Shown here one piece after another: positions 55,047-64,000 of a DNA stretch of 64,000 bases. Origin of the DNA: Ceriagrion tenellum (Eukaryota > Arthropoda > Insecta > Odonata > Coenagrionidae); the NCBI GenBank assembly GCA_963169105.1, contig OY720642.1, forward strand, positions 15,060,965 to 15,124,964, written 5' to 3'. The position numbers and the translations under genes are program-made. The first letter of the stretch is position 1. Each line of letters opens with the position of its first letter. Below the pieces are notes generated by a model. The model was not told the DNA's origin and did not search any database. It saw only the letters and a program-made list of their open reading frames with translations.

Positions 55047-58000
55047 GATGCAAAAAACATCCCCAACTTCAGGGGATATGGTGGTTTGTACCCTTAAGGT
55101 AACTATTTTAGGCTACGACAGCATTAATACAGCACTAGTAGAATGTTCCATGTATTTCTCACAGTAAAGAACTATTAATGAAAAAGACCAAACATTACAG
55201 GATGGACAGATTTACCAACATACCTTCTACGATTGAAAACCCCTGAGTCTTATTTCACTACTTACTTCCTTCTTTTAATGCACTACAAATTACCAGAGTT
55301 TAAAAAACTCTTCTTAACAGTGTTATGAGTTAAAATCCTAGGGCCACCATTTTATACTGCTCATAAAAATATTGAAGCATCATCTTTACGATGGCAAAAA
55401 TATGACTAGTTACAGCAACAATAAATAAAGAACTAACCTTATTCAGTGAAATTAACTGCTTTGGCAAAGAAAGTAATGAAAAGTAAAAATTATTGCAACG
55501 ATCATATGACGAAGATAGTGCCCATCATCTCTGCTTTCTCTGGCACATGATTCCCTTCCTGCTGACATTGAAATTGTTTAATGAATAGCGGCATTTATTA
55601 GTGACATTTACAATGATAAAAGAGTCGTAAAGACATCTCACAGCATTTTTCATTCACCAGAATGCAAAAATAATTGCTTAAAGGAATGAGAAAAAATGTA
55701 TGCATCACTAAACGAGTAACTTATTGTAAGGATGATCAACACTTAACTCAATTTTAGTCATTAATCTAGATCGATTAAGCATGTTGCACATTAATTCTTA
55801 GCTCTAGCATTAGCGTGATCAACAAACAATTTTCTAACCAGTATCAAGAAATTCACAGCTCAGCTCAAAATATGGGGAAACAAAGTATATAGCTATCGAA
55901 AGTTATGCAGCACAAAACAGTTAACGTAAAACTCGTTAAAAGCATCTTGAATATGGTGGTGAAGTACAATCCGATAGTAACATATCTGAGACTTTTAAGA
56001 CTAAGTATATTATAATAAGAAAGACTGAGGATTTAGCTCCTGTAGGTAACAGTTGAATACTGATTCACTTTCTACGGTCAGTGAAGCTTAGCACCGAATT
56101 GTGTACTTCACAGCGCTGCATAAATTTGAATCCTAATGGTGGGAAGGCACATACCACAAATTTTCACTGCAGTCAAATTGTAGGCACAAATACACTACAG
56201 CTGCAGTAGACATAATTATGGTTGATAAAGGAGACTGGAGAACCCTCATTTGTTAAGTTTCTACAAAGCAAAGACAGACCTGGTGTGACTTTACTACTGT
56301 AATTGGATCTCGTTAGAATGGAAATGCGGTTATAAGTTTGACACAAAACCAGTAAAATTGAAAAATAGAACTGATAATTTTGGGGGACAAGGGCAGACCT
56401 GCAATATATCCAAAGCCGCTGTATTCTGAGGCATGGAATAACAGCTTTTTACTGTATTTCAACGTCATACGTGTGCTACACTTGGAGCAAGCAAGGGGGT
56501 GAAACCAAACCCACAACTACCTTTAAATTGAGCATGAATGGGTTATCCATCACTTTCAGTTATCCTGCTGGGCTTTCCGCACATTTTCAGTGGATAATCT
56601 GCATTCCACTGTAATACTGTTCAGTCTTTCAGGACACCATAAAAAACACCTCAAAACTAAAGCTGTCCCAGCCAACTGACATGTATGGTTACCTAATGTA
56701 TGAGCAATGAACACTTAAGTATATTCTAAAGAATTTACTCCCACTTACAATGGATATAAAAGCTATCATTGAATGGGATTGTCATGCTACATAGTTAATA
56801 TAGATAGGGAATGTACTGAGAGGTGAGGCCACATAGTGATGGGTGCCTGAGGGAGAAGGCTTGGTAAGTACAGTACAGGGAAGAGGCTGGAGAATGTAGG
56901 CAACACTAATAAAGAAAGGCAAATGGATGTGAGGGATTTAGAGGGTTAATAATATGATAGCAGAGTTTTTGAAAAAGAAATGACCCTGAAAAGGGAAAGT
57001 CCTCCACATAATCTACCAATCAGCTGGAATGATATTATGGACTATGGCTGGTATGGAATGGAATGCTGCATTGATATGACATAGTAGATCATCAGTCTAG
57101 CATTGTTCACTTGGTGGCAAAACGTAGAAGATGAGAAGTGACAATCGGTTGAGGTTAAGGTTGGATGAATAGATCATTAAGTGAAGCTCGGTAAACCTAC
57201 CACGAGTTCTAACGTTGATTATCTCTCACAGAGTCTCTACTGACCAACATTAGTTTTTAGCCACCATGCATTTACTACAAAGAGAAAATCCCTGAATTTT
57301 TGAAGGCAGTGGTTTGGGGCAGCATTTGGGGAAGCTTGACTTACACCAAGCATGACTCAGCACCTAATAGCACATTAAGCTCATATCCTTTCCCTGTGCC
57401 ACATGAGATAGATCAACCTACAGCTAAAGACACTATTCAGCTGTTAAAATATAGGTACTCAGGCTTCTCAGAGTTTCAATCCAATTTCGAGTGCATCTCT
57501 CCAGGGAGAAATCAGTGAGAAAATAAGATGTTCATGTTCTAGCCACAGCCTAACTAAGCCAAAAAGACAACTGCATAATTTTTCACAAATGGTTCCAAAT
57601 TACATACGAAGTTCCATATTTAAGTTTTAGATTCTTCCAATATATATTCAAATTAAAACATGGAAAATATGTAAACGTGCTATCTCAAACTTAGAGATCG
57701 ACATCATAAATGCTAATAATGAATCCTAGACTAACACAGCATCAGAGTTGTGAGAATAGCTACACAGCCTTCTAAACAAGAAATGGTTTCTAAGTCCTTA
57801 CTAACACTTCCCCTACTTATTCCATTGTTAAGGGTTTACATTCTTATTATTCTAAAAAAATTCTACTGCTTTTTTACTTTTCTATGATAACTGTACCGCC
57901 CAATCTCCTATCAAATGTTCTTCAGCAGCTGGTGTCCTATCACTCGTGGCATGGCCCTCATCAAGAGCAGCTAACAGCCCAAAACTTGTACAAACCAAAA

Positions 58001-58395
58001 TCATTCCAATCAGAAATTAGGCAAGAAACCCAAAATGTCACATCCACAATAGAAAGTTAATTAATCCTTTTCATAAATCAAACACAAGCACACAAAATTG
58101 TGACAATAACAGAACATTCCTTTTTCCTAAAGTATCAATGACAGACATGCCATGCTTAATACATATGTTCAATACGAGCGATTTTACCAAAGCTCTAATC
58201 AGTCTGTCATCACACATAAATCATCCACCTTCTCCCCAATGGCCCCGGAAATGGTTTAACAAATGGATTATCACAAACCAACAATGCACTTAAAGAAGAG
58301 CCAACTGATGCAATTCATTGGCTAACACAGATATGACAATCTAATCAGAATGTTTTCATTCTGATAGGCTCTATTCACAGCCAATAAATTTTACG
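55047..58395. other. No gene recognised
   Basis: AT-rich sequence without convincing frames on either strand. I looked for minus-strand Edc3 exons (LSm, FDF, early YjeF_N) and found none. A plus-strand frame at 57300-57518 has no recognisable motif. Confidence 0.35.
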
Positions 58396-58399
58396 TTCG

Positions 58400-59709
58400 G
58401 TTTCCTCAATGAAAACAAAATGTCTGAATCATGTGTTGCTAATGTGAATATAATTGGTGTACAATATCTTGTGGTGCCTATTTACAGATCACGCGTAGGT
58501 GATTTTAATGTTTTTCTGACCCAGTTAACAAGACTATTAGAAATAATTCACAAATCTGTGCAAAAACCAAATATAATATTAACAGGTGATTTTAATTGTA
58601 ACTTGCTGGATGATTCTAATGCAAAAAAAATCTAAATACCTTACTTCTTTCTATTAACTTACAAATAGCTAACAATGAGCCAACTAGAGTGACGCCTACA
58701 ACCAAAAGCCTGATAAGACATAATTGTTACCAATATCGATTTACAGTGTGAAAACGAGTGTAATGTGCTCACATGTTTCTGATCACTTCCCAGTAATATC
58801 CTCTGCTGCAGTAAATCCTACGACTTATTTAGAAAAGCCATTTAAAAGGAATTTTGACAATGATAATTTACAGTATTTTGGAACTATGCTGCAAAAACAA
58901 AACTGGTCTGATGTTTTCACAGCAACAAATGTTAATGATAGCTTCCATTCTTTTTACAGTATATATAAGCATTGTTTTGATTATTGTTTCCCACTTCAAA
59001 AACAAAATGTATGTTCTCAAAACAGAGTCAAAAGGTGGATTACAAATTAAATTTGCCACTATTCAGTCCTCAGAGATTTTTCAGCCTCAATTTCACTTAA
59101 TGGTGTGGTAAATATGAGGAGAAGACTGGAATACAATGAGGCAAAAAAGTATTATAAAAAGCTGGTCATGAAGGCTAAAAGAACCTACAATAATGGTCAA
59201 ATGCAAACAGCAAGGAATAAAACTATCGCTGCTTAGGAGATAATTAATGATGCCAAAAACAAAACCTCCTCTGCTTTTCCAATTATAAATGATACAGAAT
59301 CTCACTCTCCAGAGAGTTATATTTCACTAGCAAATGATTTTAATAACTATTTCTGTATGACACCAGATTCAACTTCAAATTGCTGTGAAGTACCTCATCA
59401 CAATATTTCTTTGTGAATCTTTGTTCTGAATCTGATCTAAAAGAATACCATCTCCACACTAAGCAGCAAAACAAGTGCTGGTATAGATGATATATCTGGA
59501 AAAATCATTTTTCCATAGTTTTAATCACATCAAATCACCTTTGTTGTAATTATAAATTTATCATTAAAACAAGGTGTTTTCCCATCTCTCTTGAAAGTGT
59601 CCAAAATTATCCCAATTTAAAAAAATAGTGGCAATATCAATGACTACAGTAATTTTAGGCCCATATCCATTCAAACCACTTTTTCAAAAATTTTTGAAAA
59701 AGTCATGCA
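58400..59709 (+). pseudogene. LINE endonuclease and early RT (5' part of interrupted LINE)
   Basis: The plus strand reads a Jockey/Daphne-like LINE. The endonuclease segment has QYLVVPIYRS, FNVFLTQLTRLLEII, PNIILTGDFNCNLLDDSN and VSDHFPVISSAA. After stops and shifts come FDNDNLQYFGTMLQKQNWSD, then KYYKKLVMKAKRTYNN and, near 59560-59700, the start of the RT (YSNFRPISIQTTFSKIFEKV in approximate frame). It ends at a TA where a 3.68-kb TIR element is inserted, and the RT resumes at 63395. Confidence 0.8.
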
Positions 59710-59711
59710 TA

Positions 59712-62700
59712 CTCCTGTCCAAAAAAACTTACCAGATCAGAGCCGAAAAATTTCTAAGTCCTGAGTTGGCGTCGATATGACAACACGGTCGTACCACACC
59801 CCCTTGCGTGGGAAAGCAATAAATGCAAGGTAGGTAAAAGAAACCCTCAAAATGTACTTGACGAGAGGGAACACCCCTTGGCGAAAAATTTTGACCTGTA
59901 AGGAATTATCTCTGGGGTGGGGTGAGGGTGGGTTGGGTCCATTGTGTAAGTTTGATCCCGTCAGTGTCGGGGTGGGGAGGCATGGAAAGAAAGGTCGGTT
60001 GGAAGACGGAGTCAGAAAATCGTCCTTGTTTTTGGAATCAACAGGAATGAAAGACAGAAGTCAAATTTCATGTCTTCATTGGCACACAGGAAACCTTCGC
60101 TGAAATTGTTGGGTCTTCCTCATATCAGGCTGCAGAAAGTCTATAACCGTCGCAATAAGAGGTTGAATCAAGTTAAATCGAATGTAGAAATAATTTTTTA
60201 TGCTTACATTTCTGATGGCAACAAGTCATTGTCAAACAAACAATAGAGGCTCCGTTATCTGGGCATTAATCTCAGATTGACATCGCTTGGAGGATTTGAA
60301 TTGTGTTGAATTGGATACATAATCATTCAAGTACACTTAAAGAGTTTTGATACATAATTATATTTGAGGTTAACATCTAATACGACACATTGTTGACATC
60401 TGAGACGATAAAAACATGTTAACCACACAGTATGGTTATCAATGAAATCATTTGACAGTATTTCTTAGTTGTACTGGACAAAGCTATAGTTGATTAGAAT
60501 AAAGTAGCTTAAACTGGATACAATTATGAATTCACATTAATTTATTTATCATTGAAGTTCTAATCAGCAATTGATTTTGTCTTGCTGAGTCCCCTGAATT
60601 GCTTCACACCTGCTTATATGCTTTGAGCAGGGAATTGAGAGGATATTAGTTGTATCCTTAAAGTCATGTTCAATATTTTATCCCCCCTCGCTGAATTTCA
60701 ATGGGTGCTCTCAGCTGATTAAACATAGAATTAACATACACGACCTCCGGTGGTAGAAAGCCCGCTCTGGTAGTAATCACACATTCACCAACTTAACCAT
60801 GTGAACTGTAAATACAACAAAATGAAAGAAAGCCTCTTCACCACCTTCGCTCGTCTTCCCAGCGAGGCTTGTATAAGATTTCAGATTGGAGTGGGGGAGA
60901 AGGAGCGCGGTCTTGTGGTCGGTAGGGCTCTTTCACCAAAGGTTGGTGAAGGCGAGGGTTCCCTCAGGGGACCGAGGTTGAGGGTTCTCTGTATTGCCTC
61001 TGGCTTACCGAAGTGGCATTCTTAGATAAGCAGAGATGAGAAAATATGGGGTACACCTCTATAATAGTCTTTTACGTTCATCATTACCATCGACATTGCG
61101 TAGAGGCATTTAGTGTTGACATACTATGAGTCACGGTAAAGTCCTAATTAGAAGATATTTATGGAGATATACTTTAAAGAACATTATATAATTTCCAGCT
61201 TTTTCTTTGGGGTTTCCTGCATCAATGGTAAGGTAACAAAGGGTGACATTAACACAGTCTACCGAAGTTCCCAGCAGAGAACGTGAAATGTTGGGGCCGA
61301 GTAATTTTAATACTTGTGTCCCCTAAAAACTCAAGCAACATTGTATAAACGAACCATGAGAGTTTAATTCATTTGAAAAATTGGACTGGATAAGGATTAC
61401 GCCAACGTTCAACTTGTAGGAATCCTAAGCGGAAAGGTTTTCCACCTTTCCGCTGTGATCCTGTTAGAGATGTCAGCCTGATCAACGATATCCATATTCA
61501 GAGTGCATTTGTTGGTGTGACGGAGGTGTTTCAGATATCAAAATAAAATGCAATACGTATTACATCAGCACATAAATACTTTTTAACATTTAAGAATACA
61601 ATGAGAAAATTATCACAGAAAGATATACGACAATGGAGACCAGATATAGGCAACATGGTGTTAGAGAAAGCAGCATTCCATCTCCTTGAATGGACATATC
61701 CTCTCAGCGCCTTCACCCCCTTCAAGCTGTTGCGAATGAGGCATCTTGACATTGTCTAACTTAGCAGATCTGTCCTCTTTCTCCTTCACTTATAAGGAAA
61801 CAGGAATCCAAAGCAACCCAAATGATTGGAAACAGTTCACAAACAACACAACTCCGACATGCCCACTCCAATCTAAGAAAGAAACTGCAGCCCTGTTTAG
61901 GTCACTTTCAGAAGAGTAAAGCCTTTCCACAATCCAAGGCTTTGTGTGAAGGGCTTTATTGGGTGAAGGGATGTTTAGAGCTCTCCCAGAAATGTAATAG
62001 GGTCAACAGGATGTTGCCTCAACATAATTGATTTTGGATAATGGAGTGGAGGCTGAACTCACTAATTGAGCGATCTGAAGATAGTATTTACGGCAATTCA
62101 GAGTCAAATAAGTGATATGGAGTTATTTTTAACCGTAGGGATTTAGTATAAAGGCAATGCGTTCGGTCGATTAAAAAAATTTTCGTAAGAAATAAAATGG
62201 AGACATCGTAACATCATTACAAACCAAGTTAAGCAACAAGAAATCATAAGTTATTGGAATGGTATAACGATTGAATCAATAGGACTTGTTTTAATAAAAC
62301 CAGTAATTATTCAGGTTTGTCTAGCCAATCATTTCCATTGGAAAATATTTCCCATTTATAATTACTTTGAATATGAATGTTGTGTTTCCATAAAAAGCTG
62401 AAGTAGTTGATCTCCTTTGCCATATCCTTTTTCTAAAGATTACAAAAGGAATGTTACCGTTATTCAAAGCTGACCACCATATATTCCTATGTCAGCAGCT
62501 ATTTCATTTTTTACTCATGATCATCTAAACGTTAACAGTGTCATTGAATTTAGGGAGGATGTCCATAGAATAATGAAATTCTTCCAGTGTCGTTGTAGAG
62601 TTCTGTAAGGTGAATAAAATGCAAAGAATTGACGAATTTGGTAGAAGAGAAAATTTACGAATGTATTTACTGTCCAAATCTGAATGTCTGTCTGACTGTC

Positions 62701-63392
62701 CTGTCTTAATCGCATCTTCCTAGAATGGTCATGGCAGATAATGTGCGACGTGAACCCTAGTGGCCAATTCTCCATTTTCCAAATGCAATATAAACAACAT
62801 ATCCAACCCAATGACTGTGATTAGCTAGGGAGTTGATATTAAAAACCACAAGGAATTCCATGTGACAAAAACACGTCAACTCTTCAAAAATTTTTAATGA
62901 TTGGTTATTATTATTATTATAAATTATTATTATAAATTATCATTATAAATTATATTATAAATATTATTATACATACGATTATAAATACGTGCATGAAATA
63001 AATGATTCTAAAGATACGGAACGAGGATTAAAATGAAGGCTGGGCTTTCCGGTCTTCCAGCATTTGTCATCAACGAGAGGTCTTGGAGCGACTGAAACGA
63101 GCCATCCCCCTTCCATTCTCGCCTAGACAAATGAACAGAAGCCCGGGTTCTCCTCCCACTTAGGAAATACCCTCTGGCCTGGGTCCTACCCCACTCCATC
63201 CTTTCTTAGGTCAAAATTTTCCCTCCGAGTGTCTTCTCCCTCGCCAACCGCGCCTTTCGAGCCAACTTTGTTCCTTGCATTTATTGCTTTCCCACGCAAG
63301 GGGTCGTGGTTCGACCATGCTGTCACATCGACACCAACTCGGGACTTAGAAATTTTTTGGCTCTGAGGTGGCAAGTTTTTTTTGGACAGGAG
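59712..63392. mobile_element. TA-flanked element with long TIRs, inserted in a LINE
   Basis: Inverted ends of about 120 bp: left 59712-59830, right 63275-63392. Both begin CTCCTGTCCAAAAAAA and share aaatttctaagtcc, ttggygtcgat, ccccttgcgtgggaaagc and aataaatgcaagg. TA flanks both sides. After the TIRs, G-rich subterminal regions differ but share a ggaaaattttgacc-like motif. The 3.4-kb interior shows no transposase I recognise. A GC-rich frame at 60801-61025 has no motif, and an AT-rich (TTA)n microsatellite lies at 62907-62985. The superfamily is undetermined, Tc1/mariner-like by target site only. Confidence 0.8.
62907..62985. repeat. (TTA/TATAAA)n AT-rich microsatellite
   Basis: Runs of att and ataaattatt units within the 3.68-kb TIR element. 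Confidence 0.85.
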
Positions 63393-63394
63393 TA

Positions 63395-64000
63395 TACCTT
63401 AAACTAGTATCTTATTTAGAAAAATACAACCTGTTCTCTGATTCCCAACATGGCTTGTGAAAATGAAAATCAACCCTTACTGCTATTTATGAAACATTAG
63501 ATATAATACTTAACGCCGTAGACAATAAAAAGGAAATCCTTGGATTATTTTTTGACTTGTCAAAAGCATTTGACAGTTGATCATGCAATACTTCTAACAA
63601 AACTTGAACAAATTGGAGTTCGTGGAATTCCATTGGAGTGGTTTACGTCTTACATATGTAAACGTTCCTAAGTTGTTTCAATTGCCATGAATGGCGTTAT
63701 ATATTCTTCTGACGAGTGTCCCAGTTCTGTAGGGGTTCCCCGAGGTTCTATCTTGGGTCCACTACTTTTCCTAATATACATAAATGACCTCCCAGCCTTT
63801 ATAAATAGCATCCCAAATGTTAAACCGATTATTTATGCAGACAGTACAAATATCCAACTGATGATAAGCTCCAATAAAAGCCTTGTATTAAACTCTAGGA
63901 ATGTAGTAGAACTAATTAGTCAATGGTGTTGTGACAACAAATTAAAACTTAATACTCAGAAAAGTACGTTAATGCAATTCTCCCACCGAAAATTTTGTCA
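63395..64000 (+). pseudogene. LINE reverse transcriptase (3' part of interrupted LINE), runs off window
   Basis: Continuation of the 58.4-kb LINE after the inserted element. Reads SYLEKYNLFSDSQHGL, a stop, TAIYETLDIILNAVDNKKEI, LGLFFDLSKAFDS, then GSILGPLLFLIYINDLPAFI, NVKPIIYADSTNIQLMI (YADS where YADD is usual) and KLNTQKSTLMQFS at the window edge. Stops at the QHGF box and a shift after the first catalytic Asp region show it is inactive. The LINE also needs a small frame correction at the insertion point. Confidence 0.85.

Noticed and set aside
54881..55102. Plus-strand frames of 66-73 codons at the right end of the 2.8-kb element
   Set aside because: They overlap the terminal inverted repeat of the pogo-like element and have no motif.
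1..64000. CRISPR array, bacterial operon or phage content
   Set aside because: No spaced direct repeats of CRISPR type and no bacterial gene organisation; exon/intron structure and retroelements show a eukaryotic genome.

Overview
The window looks like repeat-rich, AT-rich nuclear DNA from an arthropod, most likely an insect. The evidence is spliced protein-coding exons, several clades of non-LTR retrotransposons, Penelope-like elements, mariner, hAT, pogo-like and TTAA-site DNA transposons, and no bacterial gene organisation. The species cannot be named from the sequence. Most of the 64 kb consists of decayed mobile elements, many nested or abutting.

Host genes. The best host gene is on the minus strand. 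Two exons (48342-48607 and 40178-40342) join in phase across an intron of about 8.0 kb. They encode the C-terminal part of a YjeF_N domain that I recognise as Edc3 (enhancer of mRNA decapping). The rest of Edc3 was not found and may lie beyond the right edge. A second candidate host exon is a CpG-rich minus-strand first coding exon at 10550-10771, with a Kozak-like start and a GTGAGT donor; its identity is unknown.

Layout. 1-4.5 kb: a 915-bp inverted-repeat element and a 22-bp tandem array split by a TTAA-flanked MITE. 4.5-7.6 kb: a full-length but broken RTE-like LINE on the minus strand with a 13-bp target-site duplication. 10-11.3 kb: CpG-rich region with the candidate exon. 11.5-13.4 kb: two Penelope-like 3' ends facing each other tail to tail. 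14-21 kb: CR1-like and other LINE fragments. 21.6-24.7 kb: three TTAA-flanked MITEs, two of them copies of one family around a CpG-rich stretch. 25.5 and 28.1 kb: hAT MITEs with 8-bp duplications, the first carrying a minisatellite core. 28.7-29.5 kb: a third Penelope-like 3' end. 33.8-35.5 kb: a pogo/jerky-type transposase pseudogene with a C-terminal PHD-like finger. 37-48 kb: small TIR elements, a hAT-type TTF/DUF4371 fragment and an internally deleted mariner, most of them inside the Edc3 intron. 50-55 kb: a 1.36-kb hAT element, a 5S rRNA-derived SINE with a 15-bp duplication, and a 2.8-kb pogo-like TIR element. 58.4-64 kb: a LINE interrupted by a 3.68-kb TA-flanked element with long inverted repeats.

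Most notable. All three Penelope-like 3' ends carry a hammerhead-ribozyme-like motif. The one near 29.5 kb folds almost completely, with stems I, II and III and a GTC cleavage triplet, and differs from the canonical core at one catalytic adenine.
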